Counted from the stretch's first letter, positions 10,170 through 18,618 are shown. The stretch is 64,000 nt of DNA from Gracilibacillus ureilyticus (GCF_900111195.1 NZ_FOGL01000013.1:62001-126000), one strand, 5' to 3'. Numbers and translations are program-made. Notes: generated from the sequence alone by a model not told the origin.

Positions 10170-10496
10170 ATGGCACATGAACAACATCAAGAACTGATTC
10201 AAACACTGCATGACTGTATGGCGGAATGTAACCACTGTTTTGATGCATGTTTACAGGAAGATGATGTAAAGATGATGGCAAAATGCATCCGGCTGGACAG
10301 AGAATGTGCGGATATTTGTAATTATCTTGAACAAGCCATTTCAAGAAATTCCCCATATGTTTCTGATCTGGCTGCTGTTTGTGCAAAAATTTGCGAGGAT
10401 TGTGGTAATGAATGCAAAAAGCATGATACTGACCACTGTCAAAAATGTGCTGAAGCTTGCTTTAAATGTGCTGAAGCTTGTAAAAAGCTAGCATAA
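10170..10496 (+). CDS. csp3: Cytosolic copper storage protein, four-helix bundle (Csp3/YhjQ-like)
   Basis: A 108-aa protein with 16 Cys, most spaced in CxxxC and CxxC patterns along helices (LHDCMAECNHCFDAC near the start, HCQKCAEACFKCAEAC at the end). This is the DUF326/Csp layout, in which a four-helix bundle is filled with Cys-bound Cu(I). It reads closely like B. subtilis YhjQ (Csp3). No signal peptide is present, so it is cytosolic. The ribosome binding site AAAGGAGG is optimal. It stands alone between two terminator regions and next to a two-component system, CueP, YdhK and DUF305 genes, a grouping that supports a copper role. Confidence 0.92.
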   Translation: MAHEQHQELIQTLHDCMAECNHCFDACLQEDDVKMMAKCIRLDRECADICNYLEQAISRNSPYVSDLAAVCAKICEDCGNECKKHDTDHCQKCAEACFKCAEACKKLA

Positions 10497-10515
10497 TCAG
10501 GAATCATGAAAATGA

Positions 10516-10557
10516 AAAACTTCTCAGAAATAAGAGCATTTATTTCTGAGAAGTTTT
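10516..10557. terminator. Shared terminator of csp3 and the response regulator
   Basis: A 17-bp perfect stem (AAAACTTCTCAGAAATA and its complement) flanked by A/T runs on both sides. It sits between two convergent genes and can serve both. Confidence 0.88.
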
Positions 10558-10567
10558 ATATTTATAT

Positions 10568-11242
10568 TCAGAGTTTCGTAACCCACTTATATCCTACGCC
10601 CCAGACTGTCTTAAAGTAGTAATCAATGGGGAATCCGGCCTGGCGGATTTTCTCTCTCATGTTACGAACGTGCGAATCAACGGTTCTTCCTTCTGTTTGT
10701 GATTCGTAGCCCCAAATTAATTCAATTAATTGTTCTCTAGTAAACACTTGATTAGGTTTTTTCATAAAATATCCCAGCATCGCAAATTCCTTTGGTGTTA
10801 ACTTGATTACATTATTTTCGTAAGATAACTCAAACTCAGCTTCATCCCATAAAAGTCCGTTTATCTCAATCTGATTGGAAGGCTCCGTTCTGCGTAACAA
10901 TGCTTCCATTCTCGCTAACAATTCATCTTCATCAACAGGTTTTGTTACATAATCATCTGCACCTAATTTTAATCCTTTTACAATATCCTCTTTCTGTTCA
11001 CGGGCAGTTACCATAATAATAGGGATATTAGAATGACTCCTGATTTTCCGGCACAATTCCCAGCCGCTCGTTTCAGGCATCATCACATCCAGTAGAACAA
11101 TATCAAAAGCTTCTGCATCTAAAAAAGATAAGGCTTCACTCGCATTTACAGCTTTTCTGCAAACATAATTATGCGGTCTTAAATATAATGCTAATAAATC
11201 CAGCATTCTTTTCTCATCATCGATTAAAAGAACTTTCACCAT
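10568..11242 (-). CDS. OmpR/PhoB-family response regulator
   Basis: A 224-aa two-component regulator. The receiver domain (residues 1-115) has the acidic pair Asp8-Asp9, phospho-acceptor Asp52 in VLLDVMMPE and Lys in VTKP. The C-terminal winged helix (about 128-222) has LTPKEFAMLGYFMKKPNQVFTR and DSHVRNMREKI. ATG 11242 has GGGG 7 bases upstream and is preferred over a GTG three codons earlier. It overlaps the end of the histidine kinase gene by 26 bases, so the two are translated together. Position between csp3 and cueP suggests it responds to copper or envelope metal stress, but nothing in the sequence proves the signal. Confidence 0.9.
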   Translation of the reverse strand: MVKVLLIDDEKRMLDLLALYLRPHNYVCRKAVNASEALSFLDAEAFDIVLLDVMMPETSGWELCRKIRSHSNIPIIMVTAREQKEDIVKGLKLGADDYVTKPVDEDELLARMEALLRRTEPSNQIEINGLLWDEAEFELSYENNVIKLTPKEFAMLGYFMKKPNQVFTREQLIELIWGYESQTEGRTVDSHVRNMREKIRQAGFPIDYYFKTVWGVGYKWVTKL

Positions 11243-12623
11243 TGCTTTCACCCCTTTTTAAATAAATAATCACGGTTGTTCCTGTGCCTTGTTCACTTTC
11301 GATTTCAATCGTCCCACCATGTGATTCAATGATTTCTTTTGCAATTGCCAGTCCTAACCCTGACCCGCCCTTTTCCCTGGAACGGGATTTTTCGACCCGG
11401 TATAAACGTTCAAAAAGATACGGGATATCTTCCTTTGGTATTCCTTCGCCTTGATCGGCAATTGTTATTATAATTTCGCTGTCATTTTTGGCTACCTCTA
11501 ATGAGATTAGCTTACCTTCCGGTGTATGCTTTCTGGCATTGTCTAATATATTCAGCAATACCTGCTGGATTCTGTCAGGGTCGATATTTGCCTGGATATT
11601 ACTAGGACAAGTTAACGAAAAGCGGATATTTTTTTCTTGCAGTACTGGGCTTACCCGCTCTTCAATCGTTTGGAGAAGCTGTCTAAGGTCTACATTCTTG
11701 CGATGAATAATGAATTTATTTTCATCCATTTTTGCAAGGTCAAATAAACTTTTAATCAATGCAGTCAAATCCACTGTCTCTTCCCGTATAATAGCAATAT
11801 AATCTTTTCTTTCTTCAGCGGTAATCTCCTGTTTACTAATGATATCTGCATATCCTTTGATATAAGTTAATGGTGTTCTCAGTTCATGAGAGATGCTTGC
11901 CAAAAATTCATTTCTGTTATTTTTCAATCGTTCCAGATCATTCGATAACCTCTTGATAGAACTAGCCAACTCCCCCAGTTCATCATTTCGCTCTGTATGT
12001 AATTCCACTTTATTTTTACCCTTGCTTAACTGTTCAGTTGCCTCTTTCATTTTTAATAGTGGCAATGTAATGAACCGAGACAGAATAAAAATGGTAATAA
12101 TCGTGACCAGAATCGTGATAATTCCGATCAAGGCAAATTGACCACTTAAATGATTGACAATACTTTTCACATTAGATGTCTCAGCAAACATAAAGACATG
12201 CCCATGATGGGTTTCATCAAAGGTTATCGGACTATCAACTGCAATGTATTCTTTTTCCTTCCAGCGTTGTTCCACTACTTTTCCTACAGTTGGCACCTCT
12301 TCATAATCGGTATGGCTGATTACTTCCAGCATTTCTCTTTCCATAGGATCGGAGTGGATAATGATATCACCTTTCGCATTTGTAATAATAACTGCGTAAT
12401 CTGATTCTGACTCCATAATAGTAACATGCTCCAGTGTAGAAGGATCAAAATTGCCTTCTAAGACAGCACTATGTGTATTGGCCCTTGCTAATAAGTTGTT
12501 CATAACTTCTTCAATCCGTTCATTAGCTATACTTGTATAAAGGGTAAAATATACAAAAATCTCAATGGCAAATATAAACAGAAAAAATAATAATCCAATT
12601 TTCAATGATAACTTATTAAACAT
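11217..12623 (-). CDS. Sensor histidine kinase
   Basis: A 468-aa membrane kinase, partner of the adjacent regulator. A first transmembrane helix (about 9-31), an extracellular sensor of about 130 residues and a second helix (about 163-185) are followed by HAMP. The dimerisation domain has the phospho-His motif SISHELRTPLTY (near residue 245). The ATPase domain has N-box NILDNARKHTPEG, G1 DQGEGIP, F-box LFERLYRVEKSR and G2 GGSGLGLAI. The extracellular loop contains HTDYEEVP and DETHHGHVFMF; the HHGH cluster could bind metal, which suits the copper genes around it, but this is inference. It is first in its operon. Confidence 0.9.
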   Translation of the reverse strand: MFNKLSLKIGLLFFLFIFAIEIFVYFTLYTSIANERIEEVMNNLLARANTHSAVLEGNFDPSTLEHVTIMESESDYAVIITNAKGDIIIHSDPMEREMLEVISHTDYEEVPTVGKVVEQRWKEKEYIAVDSPITFDETHHGHVFMFAETSNVKSIVNHLSGQFALIGIITILVTIITIFILSRFITLPLLKMKEATEQLSKGKNKVELHTERNDELGELASSIKRLSNDLERLKNNRNEFLASISHELRTPLTYIKGYADIISKQEITAEERKDYIAIIREETVDLTALIKSLFDLAKMDENKFIIHRKNVDLRQLLQTIEERVSPVLQEKNIRFSLTCPSNIQANIDPDRIQQVLLNILDNARKHTPEGKLISLEVAKNDSEIIITIADQGEGIPKEDIPYLFERLYRVEKSRSREKGGSGLGLAIAKEIIESHGGTIEIESEQGTGTTVIIYLKRGESNGESSFNR

Positions 12624-12776
12624 AATGAACCTCTTTTATCCATAGTTTATCCAGCAGCATGATTGTACGCCACCCTCCTGTTTCTCTGCATTCTTTTAGA
12701 ATAGCTCACTTATACTCAAATACCAAAACAGAAATACTTAGGAGGCTTTTTTTTATCATAAAAAATAAATATCCAG

Positions 12777-12790
12777 TTTCTGTGCAGAAA
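12777..12790. promoter_or_regulatory. Copper-cassette palindrome before cueP
   Basis: TTTCTGTGCAGAAA has perfect 6-bp arms around TG. It lies about 40 bp upstream of a TATAAT box at 12830-12835 and about 80 bp before the cueP start, and between the divergent kinase and cueP transcription units, so it could control both. It matches sites before csp3 and the DUF305 gene. Confidence 0.5.
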
Positions 12791-12870
12791 AAAAGCCAGG
12801 TTCTCCATATATTTTGCATATTTACTGGCTATAATTGAAAGGAATATTAAATAAACAGGAGTGGAATTTT

Positions 12871-13392
12871 ATGCAAAAAGTCTTACTGGCAACACTTGGA
12901 TTATTACTCTTCTTAACAGTTGCTGCATGTGAGGATGGTACATCAACCAAAAATAAAACACCAGATATCAAAGAAGTGATAAGCAGCTACAGTGCAGGAA
13001 ATTCTGACAATGTATCTGCCTCTGTTACATCTACCGAATTAATTGTGACAGAAAGTGATACTAAGGAAGTTGCATATAAACTTCCCGATGAAGAGTTCTT
13101 TGTATCTATTGCCCCATACATCAGTGTAACTCATCCTTGTGCCAATCATAGTTTAACAGGCTGTCAAGGTGAACTGGTTCTAGAAGAATTTGATATCCAT
13201 ATTCAAGATGAAGAAGGCAATGTGATTGTTAATGAAACCATGACCTCATTAGAAAATGGATTTATTGACTTATGGCTTCCACGTGGGGAAACATTTCAGG
13301 TTACCATTGAACATAAAGAAAAAACGGCCAAAGCTGAAATATCTACCTTTGAGGGTGACAATACCTGTATAACATCAATGAAGTTAATATAG
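12871..13392 (+). CDS. cueP: CueP-like copper-binding lipoprotein
   Basis: A 173-aa exported lipoprotein (signal peptide with lipobox LTVAAC, mature Cys about residue 21). The body matches CueP, the Salmonella periplasmic copper protein: FFVSIAPYISVTHPC, HSLTGCQGELV, ENGFIDLWLPRGE and a C-terminal DNTCITS. The conserved Cys pair of HPC/TGC and the terminal Cys are the expected Cu ligands. ATG 12871 follows CAGGAGTGG at good spacing; an upstream in-frame start would place a charged stretch before the signal peptide. In a Gram-positive cell it would sit on the outer face of the membrane. Likely cotranscribed with ydhK. Confidence 0.88.
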   Translation: MQKVLLATLGLLLFLTVAACEDGTSTKNKTPDIKEVISSYSAGNSDNVSASVTSTELIVTESDTKEVAYKLPDEEFFVSIAPYISVTHPCANHSLTGCQGELVLEEFDIHIQDEEGNVIVNETMTSLENGFIDLWLPRGETFQVTIEHKEKTAKAEISTFEGDNTCITSMKLI

Positions 13393-13497
13393 CCTAAGCA
13401 GTTGGCGTTTTTGGTGAGTGTATTCCAAATGAGATATCTGTTAATGCCTGACTTTTTTGAAAATAATAATCATTTCTATTTAATGGAGGGAAAACGT

Positions 13498-14133
13498 ATG
13501 GGTAAGAAATTGGTGCTGAGTATTGCCCCACTGTTTATAGCTGTTGTATTAGCTGCTTGTGGCGTGAATGAGGTAAATCCAGAAAAAGAAAGTGGCTCGA
13601 ATACTGAGAATAATTCACCAGCAAAGGGGCAAATGAATGAACAATCCTACTCGGAAGAAGAAGCTGATGCTATGGAAGATATGGATCATTCCAGCATGAA
13701 TCATTCAAGTTCAGGTGAAGTTCCCGAGGGTTTAGCTAGCAGCAAAGATCCTACATATCCTGTTGGTAGTAAGGCAGTAATAAATGGAAACCATATGGAA
13801 GGTATGGATGGCGCTGTTGCAACGATTGATGGAGCTTATCAAACGACAGTTTATACTGTTACCTACACACCAACAACTGGCGGAGAAAAGGTAAAAGATC
13901 ATAAGTGGGTTATCCATGAAGAAATTAAAGATGCAGGAGAACACCCATATCAACCGGGAGAGGAAGTTGTTCTTGAGGCAGACCATATGCAAGGCATGAC
14001 TGGTGCTGCCGCAACAATTAACTCTGTAGAGAATACCACTGTATACATGGTAAGTTATCCGGATTCCAAAACAGGAGAGGAAGTTGCCAATCATAAATGG
14101 GTGACAGAAGATGAACTCTCACCGGTTGAATAG
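13498..14133 (+). CDS. ydhK: YdhK-like DUF1541 lipoprotein, duplicated domain
   Basis: A 211-aa lipoprotein: signal peptide with lipobox VLAAC, a Met/His/Glu-rich linker (AMEDMDHSSMNHSS) and two tandem DUF1541 repeats. Each repeat starts with PVG/PGE, contains NHMEGMDGA or DHMQGMTGA, and ends in DHKWV or NHKWV. The paired His-Met-x-Gly-Met segments are plausible copper ligands. B. subtilis YdhK is uncharacterised, but such proteins are often found with copper genes. ATG 13498 follows GGAGGG; open frame upstream is not needed. It ends at a strong terminator, so cueP-ydhK form one unit. Function inferred from context. Confidence 0.85.
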   Translation: MGKKLVLSIAPLFIAVVLAACGVNEVNPEKESGSNTENNSPAKGQMNEQSYSEEEADAMEDMDHSSMNHSSSGEVPEGLASSKDPTYPVGSKAVINGNHMEGMDGAVATIDGAYQTTVYTVTYTPTTGGEKVKDHKWVIHEEIKDAGEHPYQPGEEVVLEADHMQGMTGAAATINSVENTTVYMVSYPDSKTGEEVANHKWVTEDELSPVE

Positions 14134-14141
14134 ATTAACGT

Positions 14142-14167
14142 AACCCTCGCACTTAGCGAGGGTTTTT
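14142..14167 (+). terminator. Terminator after ydhK
   Basis: AACCCTCGC and GCGAGGGTT form a perfect 9-bp stem around ACTTA, followed by TTT. A classical intrinsic terminator. Confidence 0.9.
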
Positions 14168-14209
14168 CAGGTTCCAAAAAAACTAGAAAAAAATATAAAA
14201 ATTGCACAC

Positions 14210-14221
14210 TTTCTGCAGAAA
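14210..14221. promoter_or_regulatory. Copper-cassette palindrome before the DUF305 gene
   Basis: TTTCTGCAGAAA is a perfect 12-bp palindrome 45 bp before the DUF305 start and about 11 bp upstream of a TATGAT box at 14233-14238. It shares half-sites with the cueP and csp3 motifs but lacks the central TG, so affinity may differ. Confidence 0.4.
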
Positions 14222-14265
14222 TACAGGGGATGTATGATAATAGATTACTTAAAGGAGTGTAAAAG

Positions 14266-14715
14266 ATGAAGCCATATTGGAAATTTGCCGGGATGGTAAT
14301 TACATCCACTATTATCATGTTTATCTTTAAATACTGGAGTACTTACAGGGTTGATCACATTTTCTTCAGTGAGACAAGGGTTTATATGGCCATATTAATG
14401 GGAGCTACGATGGCTGTTATCATGCTATTGTTTATGTCCCATATGTTGAAAAAAAAGAAAGTGAATATCGCTATTTTTGCAGGAAGTGCCGTTGTTTTCG
14501 CTCTATCACTTTATCTGCTAAGGAGCCAGACTTTCGTCGATGACGTAGATTATATGGAAGCAATGATTCCCCATCATTCGATAGCAATTCTGACGAGTGA
14601 AAGAGCAGAAATTTCCGATCCCCGTGTTAGAAAACTGGCAGACGAAATCATCAAAGCCCAGCGAAAAGAAATAGCTGAAATGAAGAAGTATATAGATGGC
14701 TTGGAGGAAGAATAG
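14266..14715 (+). CDS. DUF305-domain membrane protein
   Basis: A 149-aa protein with three hydrophobic helices (about 8-22, 38-60, 67-86) and a short soluble tail with the DUF305 hallmark YMEAMIPHHSIAILTSERA followed by RVRKLADEIIKAQRKEIAEMK. DUF305 domains are His/Met-rich helical modules repeatedly found with copper resistance genes (for example next to CopA or multicopper oxidases). The MIPHH motif is the likely metal site. It has a good AAAGGAG site and its own promoter region with the shared palindrome, and closes the copper cassette. Confidence 0.85.
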   Translation: MKPYWKFAGMVITSTIIMFIFKYWSTYRVDHIFFSETRVYMAILMGATMAVIMLLFMSHMLKKKKVNIAIFAGSAVVFALSLYLLRSQTFVDDVDYMEAMIPHHSIAILTSERAEISDPRVRKLADEIIKAQRKEIAEMKKYIDGLEEE

Positions 14716-14768
14716 GATTGGGTAAATTATGAAAAATTTTAAACCTTGGAATTATAAATGAGGCTGTC

Positions 14769-14801
14769 AAGAGGACAAGGCCATTGTGGTCCTGTCCTCT
14801 T
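14769..14801 (+). terminator. Terminator after the DUF305 gene
   Basis: AAGAGGACAAGGCCA pairs with TGGTCCTGTCCTCTT apart from two internal mismatches, followed by TTT. Confidence 0.8.
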
Positions 14802-14898
14802 TTATAAAGAGTGAATAACTATATTCGACTTGCCCTTTCTTTATCGTAAAATAATATCACAACTCAAGCACCCCTTTAGTTAAACATGAAGGTCTAAC

Positions 14899-15321
14899 TT
14901 ATTCTGTAAACTCCCAAGCTGGATTCCAAACTACTTCCCACAAGTGTCCGTCAGGGTCTTGGAAGTATCCAGAATACCCTCCCCAAAAAGTATCGTGTGC
15001 TGGAACTGTAATAACTGCACCAGCTGTCTCTGCCTGTTCCATTACCACCTTGACCTCTTCCTTACTCCTAACATTATGACCAATCGTAAATTCAGTAGGG
15101 CTTTTTGGTGTCTGTTTTATGCTTGTGTCATGAGCAATATCCTTACGATTCCATATGGCGAGTTTTACTCCTGATTGTAAATCAAAAAATGCAACAGCAC
15201 CGTGCTCAAATTCTTGACCTACGATTCCTTCTGTTTGAAGTCCAAGACCATCCTGATAGAACTTCAATGACCTTTCCAAATCATCTACACCCAATGTTAT
15301 AACTGAAATTCGTGGTTTCAT
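14899..15321 (-). CDS. VOC-family (glyoxalase-fold) protein
   Basis: A 140-aa vicinal-oxygen-chelate protein with paired beta-alpha-beta-beta-beta modules: SVITLGVDDLERSLKFYQDGLGL at the N-terminus and GYFQDPDGHLWEVVWNP at the C-terminus, where Glu is the usual metal ligand. Typical of small lyase or dioxygenase-like enzymes or drug-binding proteins; the substrate cannot be told. A ribosome binding site (AAGGAGG) lies 12 bases upstream. It stands alone between the copper cassette and the accessory region. Confidence 0.85.
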   Translation of the reverse strand: MKPRISVITLGVDDLERSLKFYQDGLGLQTEGIVGQEFEHGAVAFFDLQSGVKLAIWNRKDIAHDTSIKQTPKSPTEFTIGHNVRSKEEVKVVMEQAETAGAVITVPAHDTFWGGYSGYFQDPDGHLWEVVWNPAWEFTE

Positions 15322-15915
15322 CTAATTCTTCAGCCTCCTTAAAATTAACTATGTATATTTTAATATAATTTACCTACCCCGTTATTTTAAGTGCTGCATT
15401 CTTTCACTCTCTTAATATTTTAACATAAATAGCCATTTAAGGAGCTAGTAGTATGCAACAATCTGAATGTTTACTACAGTATTATTTGTTTTATTAAATT
15501 CTGAGAAAGCGCGGGCTTGAAAACGGCATATCCCCGTAACTATGATTAATTCGACTTTCCGTATCATTTGATTATATGATTTCTTATTTAAAAGTGAGAG
15601 AACTCTGACTCTTAAAATAAGATTTTGAAAGAACAAAAGCGTATTTAAATTTTATATTTTTAATATTTGATTAGTTATTTATGACAAAACTATGTAGTAA
15701 AGCCTTCATGCCTTTCATACATCCCGATTGCCTTCCCGTAGTATTCGTGTAGAGAAAATTTTTTGCAATATTTAAAAACACCCTAGGAATATGAAAACTC
15801 GATAGTATAATGTTTTTAGTTCAGAATACTGAAATGAATATATATAACCATTATCAAAGCGACTAATAGATATTATATGTTCATTTCACATCAAAATCAC
15901 AAGGGAGTTTTTAAA
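15322..15915. other. Gene-poor region with repeat copy B
   Basis: About 590 bases with no convincing gene. It contains copy B of the 35-bp repeat. A 63-codon minus-strand frame crosses that repeat but shows no family features or ribosome binding site and is probably chance. Confidence 0.5.
15526..15560 (+). repeat. 35-bp dispersed repeat, copy B
   Basis: Matches 2336-2370 at 33 of 35 positions in the same orientation. The two copies bracket the sugar locus and copper cassette (about 13.2 kb). Confidence 0.75.
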
Positions 15916-16323
15916 ATGCAATTAACTAAGGTTGACGAGAATTTTTATAAAAAAATTAACACATTAACATGGAAGGATATTTCAGAAATGGGTGCTGGTA
16001 TGTACATTGATAGTATTGAATTAATTGCATTATATGCACTTGATCATATGTCTCAATTCCAACAACCAAAAGAGTTTGGTGACTGCAGTGGAGATCTGTC
16101 GATGATATTTTATTGGGATATATCAAATGATCCAACCATTCCATATATAGTAGGAGAAAATCCAGAAACTTTTCGTAAGGAAATTATTAAACAAGGGCGA
16201 CAATATTTTTCACTCAGCCTAGACAACATAGCGGACAACGAGTATTATTGGACCCTACGTTTTTTTACTATCGATCCATTTGTAAGTAATGGTATTTTAG
16301 GACACCCACTAATTACAAAGTAG
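15916..16323 (+). CDS. Hypothetical protein
   Basis: A 135-aa soluble, acidic protein starting MQLTKVDENFYKKIN. ATG 15916 has AAGGGAG 8 bases upstream; an earlier in-frame ATG (15877) lacks one. It is rich in aromatic residues (SMIFYWDISND, NEYYWTLRFFTIDPF), without membrane segments or a motif I know. It is followed by a strong terminator and flanked by degraded DNA. Size, acidity and isolated position would fit an immunity protein left from a toxin locus, but that is only a thought; no toxin gene is visible. Confidence 0.6.
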   Translation: MQLTKVDENFYKKINTLTWKDISEMGAGMYIDSIELIALYALDHMSQFQQPKEFGDCSGDLSMIFYWDISNDPTIPYIVGENPETFRKEIIKQGRQYFSLSLDNIADNEYYWTLRFFTIDPFVSNGILGHPLITK

Positions 16324-16333
16324 AATAAGGACA

Positions 16334-16368
16334 TTAATGAGGATAGTATATACTCCTATCCTCATTAA
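16334..16368 (+). terminator. Terminator after hypothetical gene
   Basis: A 13-bp perfect stem (TTAATGAGGATAG and complement) with a 9-base loop; a T-rich tract follows a few bases later. Confidence 0.8.
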
Positions 16369-16974
16369 CTCTTAGTTTTTTTTACTAAATCGCTGTCTAA
16401 GATATTTCCATACCTATTTTTAAGATGAAAAATTCTATTAACTGAATGAGCTAAATTAGTAATATTCATTCTTTCTTTTACAAGATAATTAATTTTATAC
16501 ACCTTGTGACTACAGTTTTCTCAAGGAGAGATAATGTTGGAAAATACTTACACTTGATCATACTTCAAGCCGAGTCTCAAAAGAGAACTTTTCCAGAATC
16601 CCCACATTAAAGCAATGTTGGAGCAACAAACTACTCACGAATTATTAGGATAAACAACATTGAACCAGATAGTATCGCAATGCTCAAAATTCAAACGTTA
16701 ATTTACTGCTTAAGAATGAATTATTTAGATCTTTTGATCGAATTCAAGAACATAGTGGGAGGATATTCCCCACACTCATAAGCTTTTGTTAATCGTAACT
16801 CAATTCTTTGTTTCTTCTTGAGTTAATATTGCAGTATAAATAGTAACAACGGAAAATTACTATATCCAAGAATGACAAAATGATACACATAGCTCATATT
16901 TCGACCAACGATTTATTTTAATAAGTTTTTTGATCAATACTATTTCTAATCTAACAACTTAAAATGAACAAGGA
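16369..16974. other. Gene-poor region with a small relic
   Basis: About 600 bases with no intact gene. At 16534-16653 a 39-codon plus-strand frame begins ATG after AAGGAGAG but has a TGA at codon 8 (MLENTYT, stop, then SYFKPSLKRELFQNPHIK). It overlaps copy B of the 24-bp repeat (16570-16592). It may be a dead small gene or the end of an element; the rest is featureless. Confidence 0.4.
16570..16592 (+). repeat. 24-bp dispersed repeat, copy B
   Basis: CCGAGTCTCAAAAGAGAACT with the next TTT matches 2744-2767 except for one substitution and one missing base. It follows copy B of the 35-bp repeat, as copy A follows its partner, suggesting two remnants of the same element. Confidence 0.55.
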
Positions 16975-17022
16975 AAAACCCCAAATGACAAGACTTTCTA
17001 TAAGTCTATCATTTGGGGTTTT
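16975..17022. terminator. Stem-loop before the DUF771 gene
   Basis: AAAACCCCAAATGA and TCATTTGGGGTTTT form a perfect 14-bp stem with an inner AGACT/AGTCT hairpin. It ends 35 bp before the DUF771 start, so it either closes an older upstream unit or acts as an attenuator on the leader. Confidence 0.75.
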
Positions 17023-17056
17023 ATTCTTATTCAAATAAAAATAAGGAGAAAACATA

Positions 17057-17374
17057 ATGCAGAATTTGCAAGTGCAATTAAAGTTTCAAGTCCCCGAAGA
17101 TTACGTAATTATTAAAAAAGTTGAATTAGAAGAATTAAAACGAAATGAATTAGAAGGTAAATATTGGACGATGCGTGATTTAGAAAATCGTATTAACCGT
17201 AAACAAGAAGGGATCAAGGAAAATGTATTGTACCCTTCTGAATTCAAAGAAATATTAAATGTTGAAAATGGAGGGTTTGTCTATTACCCAAAAGCTCGTG
17301 GACAATTATGGTCATTTCAAGCGACTAAAATGGCTAAATTTCTTGAAAATCATTTCATAGATATTTTCAGCTAA
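17057..17374 (+). CDS. DUF771 phage-type protein
   Basis: A 105-aa protein. An N-terminal charged helix precedes YWTMRDLENRINRKQEGIKENVLYP, then ENGGFVYYPKARGQLWSFQATKMAKFL, the conserved core of DUF771. These small proteins occur in Bacillus phages and integrative elements, usually near the integrase, and have the look of excisionase-like or DNA-binding helix-turn-helix proteins; their function is not established. AAGGAG lies 8 bases upstream. It sits 160 bp before an integrase relic, as expected for an element remnant. Confidence 0.8.
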   Translation: MQNLQVQLKFQVPEDYVIIKKVELEELKRNELEGKYWTMRDLENRINRKQEGIKENVLYPSEFKEILNVENGGFVYYPKARGQLWSFQATKMAKFLENHFIDIFS

Positions 17375-17535
17375 ACTATAAACCTATTATCATATACCTT
17401 TTCAAGTGTTTTATGAAATGAGACTTTGACAGATGTTAAGTCAAAGTCTTATTTTCTTAATTAATATTATAACATTACAATTTATTGTATCAGCAGCATG
17501 GCTAAGTATGAAAACAACTATTAGGAGGTTTACAA

Positions 17536-18282
17536 ATGGCGAGTATTATAAAAAAGGGTAAAGGTTATGGTTATAGTATATGCAATATGGAAGATGGAAA
17601 ACAGAAACCAATTAGGAAATTTGGTTTAAAAACTATAAAGGAGGCACGAATAGCAGCTAATGAAATAGAAAATATGCTTGCAAAAGGAGCTTTACCTCAA
17701 TTAGAACCACTTCCTTTTAATAAATATTTTAATAAATGGACTGATCTATATAAAAAGGATATATTCATCTCTACAAGAAATAATTACAATTATTCCGGGT
17801 TATTACTAAAGAATTTTTTTGGTAACATGCCAATACAAAAAATAGATAGAGATAAATACCAAGAGTTTTTAAACTCCATTGGAGAAAATAGAGCTAAAGA
17901 AACTGTTCAGAAAGTCAATGATCATATTCGTTCTTGTGTGGAAAATGCAGTAATTGACCAAATCATTCCTCATAACTTCACAAGAAAGACAAACATATAC
18001 TATACAAATGATGCAAAAAGTCCGGTGGAAAAACACTTAAATGTGGGTGATAGTCAAAGATTATATAAAACGCTTTATGAAAGAATAATTAATGAGGGTA
18101 AAAAGAGTGGTTTAAGCACTTATATGGTATTTCTTGCATTAGCTAGATACACTCATGCAAGTGTTTTACTTTCTAAGGGGTTGCCGCTACAATACGTTTC
18201 TGAACGTCTAGGTCACAGAAATATTGATACAACCAAGCATTTATTAGATCTTTATTCTACACAGATAGAAAAAATACAGTAA
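17536..18282 (+). pseudogene. Tyrosine recombinase with internal deletion
   Basis: An open 248-codon frame derived from a phage/ICE integrase of usually 370-400 aa. The AP2-like N-terminal arm domain and SAM-like core domain are present to about residue 205. Then FLALAR runs directly into YTHASVLLSKGLPLQYVSERLGHRN. The whole segment with the first catalytic Arg, the Lys loop and the HxLR motif is missing, and the C-terminus lacks the usual NTYxH nucleophile context. The deletion keeps the frame, so a stable but catalytically dead protein could still be made. A good ribosome binding site (TAGGAGG) remains. Confidence 0.85.
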
Positions 18283-18618
18283 AAAACTCAGGATATTTAC
18301 CATCCATTATAAAAAAAGACCCAGCTATAATTTTAATGTAGAAAATAAATAATTTAAGCATTTGGCATATTAAAGCAAAAACACTTGAAATTTTGTTAAG
18401 TTCATTGTCATTAAGGTTAGTCCTCTGCAATGTTTTTACCAGCACTTGTTACAAGGAATTATTCAGGATTTTTCTGTCTGTTCTGTTCCAGCAATAAGTT
18501 TCTACTGCCCTCATAATAAACCCAAAAGCAGTGTGATTTCTTCTTAAATCCACTGCTTTTATACTTGACTTGGATTCTCGAAAAGGGAGTGACCTAGAAG
18601 TATGTATAACTACTAAAA
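18283..18618. other. Intergenic region between integrase relic and SIR2 gene
   Basis: About 335 bases between convergent genes. Apart from the terminator at 18524-18560 I see nothing; an attachment site could lie here but no repeat partner is evident by eye. Confidence 0.5.
18524..18560. terminator. Terminator between integrase relic and SIR2 gene
   Basis: AAAAGCAGTG/CACTGCTTTT closes a hairpin whose inner part (GATTT/AAATC) also pairs, flanked by T on the plus side and A on the other; usable from both directions. Confidence 0.75.

Noticed and set aside
15445-15636. 63-codon minus-strand frame across the 35-bp repeat
   Set aside because: Only the repeat part recurs elsewhere, and in copy A the same frame stops soon after; no start signal.
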